Of a stretch of DNA of 40,822 nucleotides, positions 23,884 through 33,717 are shown in pieces. Under the pieces are notes generated by a model that ran no database searches, was not told the DNA's origin, and saw only the letters and a program-made list of their open reading frames with translations. Each line of letters opens with the position of its first letter. Within the stretch, counting starts at the first letter, position 1. Made by a program: the position numbers and the translations under genes. This stretch comes from Bacteroidota bacterium (GTDB lineage: Bacteria; Bacteroidota; Ignavibacteria; UBA10030; UBA8401), in NCBI GenBank assembly GCA_019455105.1, contig JACFMZ010000009.1, positions 1 to 40,822 on the forward strand. The letters run 5' to 3'.

Positions 23884-26800
23884 GACGAGCCTTCATTCAG
23901 AATTGTCCGGAGCAGTTCCAAAATATCCTCTAATTTATACGGTTTGGTAATTACCTCGCGCACGCCTAAATCATATAATTTTTTTCGCGCCTGCATTTCC
24001 AAATATCCTGATGAGATAATAACATTAACGTTTGGATCAATGCTGATGAGATTTCTAAACAATTCATAGCCGTTCATAATCGGCATATCAAGATCGGAAA
24101 TGATAATGTGAATATCTTCGGAACGAGCCTGAAATATTTTTAAAGCTTCGTATCCATCCGAAGCGGAAAAAACATTGTAGCCGACCTCTTCTAAACTTTC
24201 TTTTAAAATTTCTCGAATCATTTCCTCATCATCAACAATAAGAATTGATTCGAAATGTTTTTCCGTTGAACCGGAAGGGATTTTCCCAGGAACTTCCGGC
24301 TCTACTTGCACCAGTGGAAAATAGAGATAAAAAGTCGTCCCTTCATTCGGCTGACTTTTTACATCCACCAATCCTTTATGTAATTTTACCACTCCGTGAA
24401 CGATTGATAGACCGAGCCCTGTTCCTTTTCCCCGCTCTTTTGTGGAAAAGAACGGCTCGAAAATTCTGCGCCGAACCGCATCCGGCATGCCGATTCCGGT
24501 ATCGCTGATGCTGATTCGAACATAGTCTATCTCTTCGGCGTGCGGAATAAATTTTCGTATCTCCGTTCCTTTTTTTCTCTTTGCACCGATAAACAGCGTT
24601 CCGGTATTCTGCATGGCGTCTCGGGCGTTAATGGCAAGATTCAAAAAGACTTGATGAAGCTGTCCGTCATCTCCCATAATGGTTAAATGATCTTCATGGA
24701 TTTGATAATCCACAACGATAGATTTGGGAAGGAAGTGTGAAAAGAATTCGCAAATATCTTTTACGAAACTGTTGATGACAATCGGTTTTAGCTCCGCCTG
24801 CTCGGGGCGGGCAAAGAGAAGCAGTTGTTTTGAAATTGATGCGCCCCGCTGCGATGCTTCGATAATTTTCTGCACATAGGTTGAAATTTTTCCTTCCGCC
24901 GGAATTTGTTTTTTAATTAATTCCGCCGTGCCGAGAACCATTGAGAGCAGATTATTAAAATCGTGTGCAATGCCGCCGGCAAGCGTCCCGATTCCTTCCA
25001 GCTTCTGCGATTGAATTAACTGCTCTTCAAGTAATTTTTTCTCCGTAATATCTCGCTGCGTTCCCCACACACCGGTCCACATTCCATCTTCCATTATTCC
25101 AATGCCGTTGTTGAGAAAATATTTCGGCTCGCCGGCTTTATCCTGCTCGCGGGATTCGTAATCGAAAATACGATAGCCGTTGGAAATAAATTTTCTCATA
25201 AAGTCTAAATTGCCTTGGTCGTCTTCCAGCAGTAAAGAGCTCACGCGCGTACCGATGACTTCTTGTATTGTTTCAACGCCGTACATTTTTGCAAAAACAA
25301 CGTTGCACTCGGCGATATACGAATATTTATACATCAGGCGAATTTGTTCGTCTATTTCCAGCGTTGTCGGAATCGGCTGATCGAACGCCGTGCGGTAAAT
25401 TCCTTCTGAACTCTGTTCCACGAACGCTCGGTAGCGTTCTTCTTTTTCCCGCAGCTCCTGTTCGGCTTTTTTCCGCTCGGTGATATCGCGGAAAATTCCC
25501 TGTACCACAATTCTGTTCTCATCTAAACGAATAGCGCTGGCATTTATTTCTACGGGAACAACAACGCCGTCCGAACGAAGAATCTCAAATTCCACCGCGC
25601 TTTTTTCCAGCACCAATAACGATTCTTGAAAAATATTCGACGCTTCTTCCGCAAGTTCCGGCGGATGAAGTTCGGTTTGATGCATACCGATAATTTCTTC
25701 CCGAGTGCGCCGCAGAAGCAGTTCCGCTTCTCTGTTCGCATCAATAATTTTTCCGGTTTTCGGATCAGAAATAAAGACGGCATCTTTTGCATCTTCAAAT
25801 AATGTGCGGAAGCGAACTTCGGATTCCTGCAGCGCTTCTTCCGAAATTTTTCTATCCGTGATATCGCGGAGCGTAACAATAACGCCGATAATCTTTCCCT
25901 CAAAATTTCTATGCGGCGCGTAGGTTGAACTCAGCCATTTTGAACGGATAGTACCGGGAACAAAGTGAGAGACATCTTCTGAGGTAACGACCTCGCCCGA
26001 AAGCGCGCGCGCAATCAATTTGTCCACTCCTTCGGCAAGTAAATGCGGAAACATTTCAAAAACATTTTTCCCAAGCAGCGAATCCTGCATAATTCCCGTC
26101 AGCCGCTCCATATAATTATTCCACAATTTATACCGGTACTCGCGGTCATACACAATAATTCCTTCGCCGGCATTGGAAATTATTTCGTTGGTAAACTGCA
26201 CCGCTTCACGCAGCTGCAAATCATTTTCTCTCTGTTTGGAAATATCCCTGACAATAATCTGCGCGGCAGGCTCCCCGTTATACACAAACGATATCGACGA
26301 TAATTCAACATCTATTTCTTTGCCGTCTAATCGAATCCATTTTTGTTCAAAATTTATCGCACTGCTTCCGCCGTACACTTTTTCAATACGCCGCTTCGAT
26401 TCTTTTTTATAGGCGGGGTGTAAAAATTCAAAAATATTTTTTCCGATAACCTCCTCTTTTGCCGACGCGCCGATCAGCCGCATGCCGGCTTCGTTGACAA
26501 ATTTTACAATGCCGTTTTGATGAACGGCAATCGCCATTGGAGAAAATTCCACCAGCGAGCGGTAGCGTTCTTCACTCTCGCGCAGATAAATTTCCGCCTG
26601 CTCGCGCACCTGAATTTCTTGCTGCAGTAATTCATTCTGATTTTTTATTTCTTTAAACAACCGATTGTTGGCAATAACCATCGCCATGTGGTTGGCAATA
26701 ATCTGAAGATGCTCAAGATCGGCTCCAGAAAATTCCCGCAGAACGCTTTTGGTGTACACCGCCAGCGTGCCGATGGTGCTGCTGCCGATAAGAAGAGGAG

Positions 26801-27941
26801 CGCCGGCGCACGAAACAAACATCCCTTTTGTTTTATCTTCAACATACAGCCCTGACGGATAAAGCACATCTTGAATCTCTGTAATATCATTTATTGCCAG
26901 TGCGCGCTTACTATTGAGTATTCTGCCGGTAATTCCGTGGATTGAAGGAAGATCGGCGGTGACTTCATAGTCCGGCAATCCGGCTACGGAAATTAGTTTT
27001 GCGCTGCTGTTTTCCAGAATTCGGACAATAACCACATCAATCGCAAACGCCGTTTGTATCAGTTCAGAAATTGTGTGCATTTGCCGCTGAATCGATTGCG
27101 AGCCGACCACTTCACCGGTCACCCGCGCAATAAGATTCAGCCGAACAACCGCGCGCTCCAGCGCTTCAGCGGTGTTCACTTGATCCGTAACATCCCGCAG
27201 GGTAATAACACTGCCGATGTTTTTCTTCTTCTCGTCATATATCGGCGCGGAAAATATTTCGATAAACAATTCCTTCTCTTCTCTTGAATGAAGAATTACG
27301 CGCGCAGGACGATTTATATTTTCCGCGCGGCGGGATGGATTCAACTCCTCCAATGAAAATCGATTTCCTGTTTTTTTATCAACAAGGCGGAAAATTTCAT
27401 CTGCCGGTTTCCCGACGGATTCTTCTTCCTTCCAGCCGCATAAGTGTTCGGCGCGATTATTCATAAAAAGAATTCTGCCGTTTTCATCAATTGCAGCAAC
27501 CGCATCGCCGACGGCATTAAGTGTAGCAGCGAGTCTCTGTTTGCTGCGCTGCATTTCCTGTTCAGCTTGAACTTGCTGCATCACCGAATCCAGCGCAAAA
27601 AGAATTTCCTTCCCGCGAAACGGTTTTGTAATAAATCCGTGCGGTCGAAGACTTTTTGCATGTTCAATTTTTTCTTTCTCGGTGCCGTCAACAAGAAAAA
27701 GAAAAGGAATGTCGTATTCTTGTTTTATTTTTTTTGCCGTTTCAATGCTTTCTTGAAAATTCAAATCAATAAGTACAAGATCCGGAAAGTGTTCGGCAAT
27801 ATAGTTAATGGTTTTTTTTTCGTCCGGCGTTTCGCCGATGATGTGATAGTCAGAAATATCAAGAACGGCGTGCAATTCTTGGAATGAGGAGGTACTGCAT
27901 TCTACAAGAAGAACTGTTTTTTTATTTTTGGGGGCTGTCAT
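23880..27941 (-). CDS. Soluble hybrid histidine kinase (REC-PAS-GAF-multiPAS-kinase-REC)
   Basis: A 1353-aa cytosolic kinase with receivers at both ends. N-terminal REC (about 8-130) with phosphoacceptor D59 in [11 protein letters not shown] (about 140-255); GAF (about 285-430); then four PAS units (about 455-960), several closed by the RDI(T/S)E/K..  PAC pattern; HisKA with H993 in [11 protein letters not shown]; HATPase_c with DTGIGMPD and GTGLGLS; C-terminal REC with D1283 in [12 protein letters not shown]. No membrane helices, so it should sense cytosolic ligands or redox through PAS/GAF. Length, kinase type and position of the last Asp closely match the 1352-aa kinase on the other strand, suggesting paralogy. 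The downstream epimerase overlaps by 4 bp. Confidence 0.92.
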   Translation of the reverse strand: MTAPKNKKTVLLVECSTSSFQELHAVLDISDYHIIGETPDEKKTINYIAEHFPDLVLIDLNFQESIETAKKIKQEYDIPFLFLVDGTEKEKIEHAKSLRPHGFITKPFRGKEILFALDSVMQQVQAEQEMQRSKQRLAATLNAVGDAVAAIDENGRILFMNNRAEHLCGWKEEESVGKPADEIFRLVDKKTGNRFSLEELNPSRRAENINRPARVILHSREEKELFIEIFSAPIYDEKKKNIGSVITLRDVTDQVNTAEALERAVVRLNLIARVTGEVVGSQSIQRQMHTISELIQTAFAIDVVIVRILENSSAKLISVAGLPDYEVTADLPSIHGITGRILNSKRALAINDITEIQDVLYPSGLYVEDKTKGMFVSCAGAPLLIGSSTIGTLAVYTKSVLREFSGADLEHLQIIANHMAMVIANNRLFKEIKNQNELLQQEIQVREQAEIYLRESEERYRSLVEFSPMAIAVHQNGIVKFVNEAGMRLIGASAKEEVIGKNIFEFLHPAYKKESKRRIEKVYGGSSAINFEQKWIRLDGKEIDVELSSISFVYNGEPAAQIIVRDISKQRENDLQLREAVQFTNEIISNAGEGIIVYDREYRYKLWNNYMERLTGIMQDSLLGKNVFEMFPHLLAEGVDKLIARALSGEVVTSEDVSHFVPGTIRSKWLSSTYAPHRNFEGKIIGVIVTLRDITDRKISEEALQESEVRFRTLFEDAKDAVFISDPKTGKIIDANREAELLLRRTREEIIGMHQTELHPPELAEEASNIFQESLLVLEKSAVEFEILRSDGVVVPVEINASAIRLDENRIVVQGIFRDITERKKAEQELREKEERYRAFVEQSSEGIYRTAFDQPIPTTLEIDEQIRLMYKYSYIAECNVVFAKMYGVETIQEVIGTRVSSLLLEDDQGNLDFMRKFISNGYRIFDYESREQDKAGEPKYFLNNGIGIMEDGMWTGVWGTQRDITEKKLLEEQLIQSQKLEGIGTLAGGIAHDFNNLLSMVLGTAELIKKQIPAEGKISTYVQKIIEASQRGASISKQLLLFARPEQAELKPIVINSFVKDICEFFSHFLPKSIVVDYQIHEDHLTIMGDDGQLHQVFLNLAINARDAMQNTGTLFIGAKRKKGTEIRKFIPHAEEIDYVRISISDTGIGMPDAVRRRIFEPFFSTKERGKGTGLGLSIVHGVVKLHKGLVDVKSQPNEGTTFYLYFPLVQVEPEVPGKIPSGSTEKHFESILIVDDEEMIREILKESLEEVGYNVFSASDGYEALKIFQARSEDIHIIISDLDMPIMNGYELFRNLISIDPNVNVIISSGYLEMQARKKLYDLGVREVITKPYKLEDILELLRTILNEGSS

Positions 27942-28204
27942 GAAATATTTTGAGTTTACGGCAAATTCATTGCTGCGAAATTCCGGTTAACTGTATTTTC
28001 CCGAACTGCGGTGAGAGAAGAAGCCGCCGGCGAAAGAGCGAATCTTTGAACAGACATATCGACAAAGCGCACTGCTGTAATAAACAATTTCTTTAACGGA
28101 ATAAGGAACTAAAAGTTTAAATATTTTTTTCTCCCCGGTAATAACAAGGTAGAGAAGCGGGTTTTAATATTCAAATACAATTTCATAATTACGGTTAACA
28201 CTAA
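27942..28204. other. Leader region of the soluble hybrid kinase
   Basis: About 260 bp between the RNA unit's terminator and the kinase ATG. It must hold the kinase promoter, but I see no clear box, and the short open frames in it lack ribosome-binding sites. Nothing else is recognisable. Confidence 0.4.
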
Positions 28205-28241
28205 ATAAAAAAGCGCATTCTGCAGATTGCAAAATGCGCTT
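28205..28241 (-). terminator. Rho-independent terminator of the candidate RNA
   Basis: AAGCGCATT (28211-28219) pairs with AATGCGCTT (28233-28241); on the minus strand the stem is followed by TTTTTATTTAG. It also closes any read-through from the metal-efflux operon and isolates the RNA unit from the kinase gene. Confidence 0.82.
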
Positions 28242-28337
28242 GTCAATTCTCACCTCACGACTTCATAGCTGCACCCCCCAAGTGTGCAGCACACGAGTGT
28301 AGATGTGAGGTGAAGAATACTTCCTCCCGTACACTCG
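28205..28337 (-). ncRNA. Candidate structured RNA with a pseudoknot and intrinsic terminator
   Basis: On the minus strand three perfect helices can be drawn: P1 pairs 28330-28337 with 28294-28301 (CGAGTGTA / TACACTCG); P2 pairs 28305-28313 with 28250-28258 (TCACCTCAC / GTGAGGTGA), extended by four more pairs around one bulged base (28315-28318 with 28246-28249); P3 is a hairpin, 28284-28290 with 28268-28274 (GCTGCAC / GTGCAGC). P1 and P2 cross, giving an H-type pseudoknot with P3 in its third loop, or alternatively two competing folds. A terminator follows at 28205-28241. The 5' end is uncertain. I do not recognise the RNA class. A 41-codon frame without a Shine-Dalgarno (28255-28380) is the alternative reading. 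Confidence 0.55.
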
Positions 28338-28381
28338 CATGAAATATACTATGAATTCTTAAAAGAGAAAGAGCGTTCATA

Positions 28382-28437
28382 ATTAGAAATTTCTAATACT
28401 GCGCTTTTTAATAAAATTTGCATTAGAAATTTCTAAT
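28382..28437. promoter_or_regulatory. Two identical 16-bp palindromic operators
   Basis: The perfect palindrome ATTAGAAATTTCTAAT occurs at 28382-28397 and 28422-28437, centres exactly 40 bp apart, close to four helical turns. The right copy overlaps the -10 box of the minus-strand promoter, as repressor sites often do. No regulator for this sequence is known to me. Confidence 0.75.
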
Positions 28438-28465
28438 ATAACCGCCCTTCGATAGGCAGTGTCAA
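28435..28465 (-). promoter_or_regulatory. Candidate promoter of the RNA unit
   Basis: On the minus strand a perfect -35 TTGACA (28460-28465) and TATATT (28435-28440) are separated by 19 bp (18 if TTATAT is used). It lies right after the stop of the CDF transporter gene and fires leftwards into the structured RNA. The palindrome overlaps the -10 box. Confidence 0.6.
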
Positions 28466-28486
28466 TGTATTTTTCCTTCTCCATTG

Positions 28487-29404
28487 TTACGCATTTCCAA
28501 CTTCACATTTTTTTTCATGAGTGTATTTTTCAATCTGAATAGTTGCATGTCCGATATTATAGAGCGCGTGAAGCTGCGAGCAGAGTTCTTCTAAAAACTT
28601 ATCGCTCTTTTGTTCATTCGGAATAACCAAATGAACGGTAAGAGCCGTTTCGGTTGTGCTCATTGCCCAAATATGAAGATCATGCACTTCCGAAACGCCT
28701 TGTATCGTTTCCAAATAACTTTTCACCTCGTTCAAATCAATATGCGGCGGAACGGCATCCATAGAAAGCTCAAACGAATCCCGCAGCAAACTCCACGTGC
28801 CGTAGGTAATAACGATAACAATACATACGCTGATGACCGGATCGAGAATGAAGAGACCGGTAATATTAATCAGCAGCCCTGTAACAACAACGCCGAGAGA
28901 AATACCGGCATCTGCCGCCATATGAAGAAACGCCCCCTTGATATTGATATCGCGCTCTTTTCCTTTTACAAAAAGCATTGCCGTTGCGCCGTTTACTATA
29001 AATCCGATTCCGGCAACAATCATCATCGTTGTTCCGCCGATCGGTTCGGGTGAAATGATTTTATGAATTGATTCAATCAGTATGGCGCCGACCGCAATAA
29101 GTAAAATTACCGCATTAAAAAATGCCGCAAGAATTGTGGACTTGCGCAGTCCGTAGGTTCGCTTTTCGGAAGGGAGCGTTTTGGCTAGATAAGCAGCTCC
29201 CCAGGCAAGCAGCAATCCCAACACATCGGAAAAATTATGTCCCGCATCCGCAACCAGCGCCATTGAATTGGCTGCAATGCCGTAAAAAATTTCGATAGCA
29301 ATAAAAATTACATTAAGCGAAATTCCGATTGCAAACGCTTTGTTATGATTTAAAGGTTCGTGATGATGCGCGCCGTGACTATGGCTGTGGCTGTGATGTT
29401 CCAT
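28487..29404 (-). CDS. czcD: Cation diffusion facilitator (CzcD/ZitB-like)
   Basis: A 305-aa inner-membrane proton antiporter that moves divalent metals (usually Zn, Cd, Co) from cytosol to periplasm. The N-terminus is histidine-rich (HHSHSHSHGAHHHE). The two transport-site HxxxD motifs are HNFSD and HMAAD, in helices 2 and 5 of six. The C-terminal cytosolic metallochaperone-like domain carries VSEVHDLHIWAMS. It is the last gene of the leftward efflux operon, 66 bp after the RND pump; a TATATTTTG element in that gap may give it an extra promoter. Metal choice cannot be read from the sequence. Confidence 0.93.
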   Translation of the reverse strand: MEHHSHSHSHGAHHHEPLNHNKAFAIGISLNVIFIAIEIFYGIAANSMALVADAGHNFSDVLGLLLAWGAAYLAKTLPSEKRTYGLRKSTILAAFFNAVILLIAVGAILIESIHKIISPEPIGGTTMMIVAGIGFIVNGATAMLFVKGKERDINIKGAFLHMAADAGISLGVVVTGLLINITGLFILDPVISVCIVIVITYGTWSLLRDSFELSMDAVPPHIDLNEVKSYLETIQGVSEVHDLHIWAMSTTETALTVHLVIPNEQKSDKFLEELCSQLHALYNIGHATIQIEKYTHEKKCEVGNA

Positions 29405-29470
29405 TTTTTCACCAAATGCAAAATATATTTACTTAGACGAAATCTACGCAAAAAAAAGTAATATAAAATT

Positions 29471-32400
29471 TTAAAAATTAATTTTTCTTTCGGAATCAAC
29501 CGGAGTTTTTCCAAACAACGCATACAAGACAGGAAGAACAAGAAGCGTCATGACTGTTGATGTTACTAAACCTCCTACTACAACAACAGCAAGCGGCTTT
29601 TGAACTTCAGAACCGGTGCCGGAAGCAAACATCAGCGGAAGTAATCCTAACGCGGCGGCAAGCGCCGTCATTAAAATAGGACGCAGACGTAATTCGCATC
29701 CTTTCAGAATCGCTTCGACAATATCGACGCCTTTGGAAGATATGTTATTGATATATGAAACAAGCACAAGTCCGTTCAACACGGCAACACCGAACAATGC
29801 AATAAATCCGACCGATGCCGGAACGCTGAGATACAATCCGGACAAATACAATGCCGAAATTCCTCCGATAATGGAAAACGGAAGATTGGTAATTACCAGC
29901 AGCGCCTGCCGCAGTGAATTGAAACTCGAATAGAGCAGAAAGAAAATTAAGGCAATGGTCACCGGAACAATAATAATTAATGTCTTCATTGCGCGCTGCT
30001 GATTTTCAAATGCGCCGCCCCACGTAAGATAGTATGCCGAAGGGAGCGGTACCTGTTCTTCTATTTTTTTCTGTGCTTCGGCAACAAAACTTCCGATATC
30101 TCTTCCCTTCACATTGCATTCAATCACAATCCGGCGTTTGGCATCTTCACGGCTTATTTGCACCGGGCCTTCGGCAAGAGAAATTGACGCCAGCTGCGAA
30201 AGCGGAATGCGGGCGCCGTTTGATGCGCTGACTAAAATATTTCCGATAGCGACTGGGCTGTTTCGTTTCTCTTCCGGAAATCGTACCACGGCAGAAAAGC
30301 GGCGCTCGCCTTCATACACTTCCGTTGCCGATTTTCCGCCGACGGCTGTTTCGATAATTTCCTGAACATCGGAAACATTAATTCCGTAGCGGGCAATTTT
30401 TGCGCGATCAATTTCAATAGCTACAGAGGGCTGTCCGCCGACCTGTTCTACCTGCAGATCGGCAGCGCCGCTGACTGTTGAAAGAACTTTTGCAATTTCA
30501 TCGGCTTTCAATTTCAGCACGTCCATATTTTCGCCGAAAAGCTTTACCGCAATTTGAGATTTTACGCCGGAAATAAGTTCATCCACACGAAGGGCAATCG
30601 GCTGCGTAATATTTAAACCGATTCCCGGAATTTTTTCAAGCTCAGCACGAATTTTTTCAATAAGCTCTTCTTTTGTTTTTGCCGTTTTCCATTCCCTCTG
30701 CGGTTTTAAAATAATAATCGGATCACTCACGTTCGGTCCCATCGGATCAGTGGCAATTTCCGCCGTTCCGATTTTTGAGACAACGGTCTGTACTTCCGGA
30801 AATTTCATTAGCGCTTTCTGCACCTGCAGTTCTATATCAATTGATTTTTCTAATGAAATACTCGGCAGACGAATAATTTGCGTCGTCAGCGCTCCTTCAT
30901 CAAGAACAGGAATAAATTCTGTTCCGATAAACGGAAGAAGAGCTGCACTGCCGAGCAGCAAAAGAATTGCAGAGATTAATGTAATTTTTTTATGCACCAG
31001 CACACGCTTTAAAATTGGCAGATAGATTTTTTTAATGGAACGCATAACAATATTCTCTTCTTCTTTTCCTCCCTTTAAAAAGAAATACGACAAGACGGGC
31101 GAAAGAAAGAGTGAAAAAATCAGCGAACCAAACAGCGCAATGCTGATAGTGAACGCCATCGGCGCAAACATTTTTCCTTCCATTCCTTCCAGCGTGAAGA
31201 GAGGAAGAAAGACAATAATGATAATCAAAATTCCGAACACCATCGGGTTGGCAACTTCTTTAGCAGCGTTAAAAATAATTGAACGTTTCGAATCATGAGA
31301 ATTTCGCTGTTCGGAAAGATGACGGTAAATATTTTCGACCATCACAACAGAGCCGTCCACCATCATGCCGATGGCAATGGCAAGTCCGCCGAGCGACATA
31401 AGATTTGCGGAGAGATTCACCGCCGGAAGGCGCATAATGATAAAGGCAAAGAGAACCGAAAGAGGAAGCGTCACCGCAACAATAAGCGCGCTGCGCACAT
31501 TGCCGAGAAAAAGAAAGAGAATAACAACCACCAAAATTCCTCCTTCTTCAAGAGCTGAAGTAATGGTTGCGATAGCGGCGTTTACCAAATCCGTTCTGTC
31601 GTAAAACGGCTTTACTTTTATCTTGCCGGGAAGAAGGCGGGAAGAATTTATTTCATGAATTTTTTCTTTTACTTTGGCAGCAACTTCTTTTCCGCTTGCG
31701 CCGCGAATCATCATCACAATTCCGGCAACAGCTTCGCCGTGAGCATCCTTCACAACAGCCCCCTGCCGGGTTTCCGCGCCGAACGTTACATCGGCAACAT
31801 CTTTCACATACAGCGGAACGCCTTCATGTTCCGTAACGACAATATTTTTTATATCATCCAGCGATTGAAGAAGACCGACGCTGCGAACAAGATATTGTTC
31901 CGATGAATGAACGAGAATTCCGCCGCCGGTATTTTCATTATTGTTTGCAACAGCTTCAAAAACTTCCCGCATGGTTAATTGATATTTGAGAAGTAAATCC
32001 GGATGAACAAGAATTTGATACTGCTTCACATATCCGCCGAACGCATTCACATCCGCGACGCCGGGAATTGTTTTAAGAAGCGGGCGTATCACCCAATCCT
32101 GCAGTGTGCGAAGTTCCATTAACCGGTGAACAGAATCCGGTGCTGCCGGCGTATCCGGATCTTCAAGAGTATATTGATAAATTTCTCCAAGTCCGGTAGA
32201 AATTGGACCGAGACTTACTTCAACGCCGGCCGGAAGATTTTCTTTTACCTGCATCAAGCGCTCCAGCACAAGCTGCCGGGCAAAATAAATATCAACATCA
32301 TCATCAAAAACAATAGTAACGAGTGAAAGTCCGAACTTTGAAAGAGAGCGAAGCTCCTGAAGTTTCGGCAAACCTCCCATTGCCGTTTCAATCGGATAGG

Positions 32401-32599
32401 TAGTAAATTTTTCTACTTCAACCGGAGATCGTCCGGGAGCTTCCGCAATAACCTGAACCTGCACATTTGTAACATCGGGAAACGCATCAATAGGAATGGT
32501 ACGAAAGGCGTTAATTCCTAAACCGACAACAATAATAGTACAGAGAAGTATCAGCAGGCGGTTGTGCAGCGCAAAATTGATAAGTTTTTCAATCATCAT
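29471..32599 (-). CDS. Heavy-metal efflux RND transporter (CzcA/CusA family)
   Basis: A 1042-aa inner-membrane pump that drives metal export through a tripartite complex using the proton gradient. It starts MIEKLINFALHNRLLILL, has the porter-domain signatures IDAFPDVTNVQVQV and PGRSPVEVEKFTTYPIE, and twelve helices in two halves. The helix-4 motif is GGLAIAIGMMVDGSVVMVEN, so the charged relay residues are present but the DFG of classical CzcA is replaced by GG. Start and stop overlap with the adaptor gene (TAATG). Length is normal. It should export a divalent or monovalent heavy metal; a Czc name would overstate what is visible. Confidence 0.93.
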   Translation of the reverse strand: MMIEKLINFALHNRLLILLCTIIVVGLGINAFRTIPIDAFPDVTNVQVQVIAEAPGRSPVEVEKFTTYPIETAMGGLPKLQELRSLSKFGLSLVTIVFDDDVDIYFARQLVLERLMQVKENLPAGVEVSLGPISTGLGEIYQYTLEDPDTPAAPDSVHRLMELRTLQDWVIRPLLKTIPGVADVNAFGGYVKQYQILVHPDLLLKYQLTMREVFEAVANNNENTGGGILVHSSEQYLVRSVGLLQSLDDIKNIVVTEHEGVPLYVKDVADVTFGAETRQGAVVKDAHGEAVAGIVMMIRGASGKEVAAKVKEKIHEINSSRLLPGKIKVKPFYDRTDLVNAAIATITSALEEGGILVVVILFLFLGNVRSALIVAVTLPLSVLFAFIIMRLPAVNLSANLMSLGGLAIAIGMMVDGSVVMVENIYRHLSEQRNSHDSKRSIIFNAAKEVANPMVFGILIIIIVFLPLFTLEGMEGKMFAPMAFTISIALFGSLIFSLFLSPVLSYFFLKGGKEEENIVMRSIKKIYLPILKRVLVHKKITLISAILLLLGSAALLPFIGTEFIPVLDEGALTTQIIRLPSISLEKSIDIELQVQKALMKFPEVQTVVSKIGTAEIATDPMGPNVSDPIIILKPQREWKTAKTKEELIEKIRAELEKIPGIGLNITQPIALRVDELISGVKSQIAVKLFGENMDVLKLKADEIAKVLSTVSGAADLQVEQVGGQPSVAIEIDRAKIARYGINVSDVQEIIETAVGGKSATEVYEGERRFSAVVRFPEEKRNSPVAIGNILVSASNGARIPLSQLASISLAEGPVQISREDAKRRIVIECNVKGRDIGSFVAEAQKKIEEQVPLPSAYYLTWGGAFENQQRAMKTLIIIVPVTIALIFFLLYSSFNSLRQALLVITNLPFSIIGGISALYLSGLYLSVPASVGFIALFGVAVLNGLVLVSYINNISSKGVDIVEAILKGCELRLRPILMTALAAALGLLPLMFASGTGSEVQKPLAVVVVGGLVTSTVMTLLVLPVLYALFGKTPVDSERKINF

Positions 32600-33699
32600 T
32601 ATTCTCCCGATAATTCAGATTTTTGAAATTCGGATTTTATTGTAAACGCACCTTCGGTAACAACGGTATCGCCGGCATGAAGTCCTTCTGTTATTTCAAT
32701 ATTCTTTCCCAGCTCTCTGCCTGTTTTTACAATTTGTTTTGTAAAGATATTATTTGCACCGGCAACAAAAACAATTTGTTCGTTTCCTTCAAGCTGTACC
32801 GCCTCTTTCGGAATCATCAGTGCGCGTGTTCCTTCTTCCAGCGCAAGCGTTACCGAGGCAAACATCTGCGGTTTTAATTTTCCCTGCAAATTTTTCGCTT
32901 CAATCCGCACTTTAACGGTGTGTGTTTTTTCATCCAGCACATCAAAGATTCTCGTAACGCGTCCTTCAAACAGTTCGCCGGGGTATGCGGAAACTTCCAC
33001 GGAAGCATGCAGCCCGGTTTTTAATTGTGCAATATCTTTTTCATTAACATCGGCGATAATCCACACCGTTGAAAGATTGGCGATATGAAAAAGATTCGTG
33101 CCGACTTCTACAAAGTGTCCGAGAATTTCATTGGCATCAATAACGGAGCCGTTAAACGGAGAGCGTATTTCGAGCATTGTCTTTTGTGTTTGAGTCTGTT
33201 CCAATTCCGCAATTTCATTTTGCGAAACGCCGAGAACAATAAGTTTTTGTCGTGCAGATTCAAAAATTGCACGCGCCGTCTGAATTTCTCCGGTATCATT
33301 TTTCATTTCAATATGCGCAAGGCGCTGTTTTGCCTGAAGAAATTCCGACTGCGCCGCAAGATACTGCTGGCTGTAAATAGTTGCCAGCACTTCATTTGCC
33401 TGCACTCTGTCGCCGGCAAAGGCAAATACTGCTTCTACTCTACCTGATACGCGCGCGGTAATATGCGCAAGCTGCTGCTGATTAAAATCAATCCGCCCCG
33501 GTATTTGCAATGTTCCGCTGAATGTTTGAATTGCTGCCGGCGCCGTTGCTATCTTTGCCTGCGCGCGCTGTTCTGCCGTAAGTTGAATGGTAAGTTCGCT
33601 TTCATTCTTTTCCGCGTATTCTTCTTTTTTCTGTTCCGTGCTGTTGTTTCCGCATCCAAAAAGAAAAGCGAGCATCATCATAATTACAAAACTTCTCAT
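32599..33699 (-). CDS. Efflux RND periplasmic adaptor subunit (CzcB/CusB-like lipoprotein)
   Basis: A 366-aa membrane-fusion protein linking the pump to the outer-membrane channel. The start MRSFVIMMM has GGAG 6 nt upstream; the signal sequence ends in a lipobox (AFLFG-C), then a charged linker (STEQKKEEYAEKNE). The biotinyl-lipoyl-like domain (VSGRVEAVFAFAGDRVQANEVLATIYSQ), an alpha-helical hairpin (about 120-175), the beta-barrel (EILGHFVEVGTNLFHIANLSTVWIIADVNE) and the membrane-proximal domain (LEGNEQIVFVAGANNIFTKQIVKTG) are in the normal order. The stop codon overlaps the pump's start. Only one short His-poor N-terminus is present, unlike metal-binding CusB tails. Confidence 0.92.
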   Translation of the reverse strand: MRSFVIMMMLAFLFGCGNNSTEQKKEEYAEKNESELTIQLTAEQRAQAKIATAPAAIQTFSGTLQIPGRIDFNQQQLAHITARVSGRVEAVFAFAGDRVQANEVLATIYSQQYLAAQSEFLQAKQRLAHIEMKNDTGEIQTARAIFESARQKLIVLGVSQNEIAELEQTQTQKTMLEIRSPFNGSVIDANEILGHFVEVGTNLFHIANLSTVWIIADVNEKDIAQLKTGLHASVEVSAYPGELFEGRVTRIFDVLDEKTHTVKVRIEAKNLQGKLKPQMFASVTLALEEGTRALMIPKEAVQLEGNEQIVFVAGANNIFTKQIVKTGRELGKNIEITEGLHAGDTVVTEGAFTIKSEFQKSELSGE

Positions 33700-33717
33700 T
33701 GTCTTCTCCAAAATTTT

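Noticed and set aside
27952-28107. About 50-codon open frame upstream of the soluble kinase
   Set aside because: There is no ATG with a ribosome-binding site and no recognisable motif. It was left as leader sequence.
28097-28252. TTG-started frame behind GAGGTGA
   Set aside because: A 45-codon frame follows a Shine-Dalgarno-like GAGGTGA, but it runs through the terminator hairpin and looks random.
28205-28337. HDV-like self-cleaving ribozyme
   Set aside because: The crossing helices recall HDV, but there is no hairpin between the P2 5' strand and the P1 3' strand, and the J4/2-like segment lacks the expected catalytic C context.
28205-28470. 6S RNA, SRP RNA or NiCo (czcD) riboswitch
   Set aside because: The conserved SRP loop and the 6S open bubble are not present, and a NiCo riboswitch should lie upstream of the transporter gene, whereas this unit is downstream of it.
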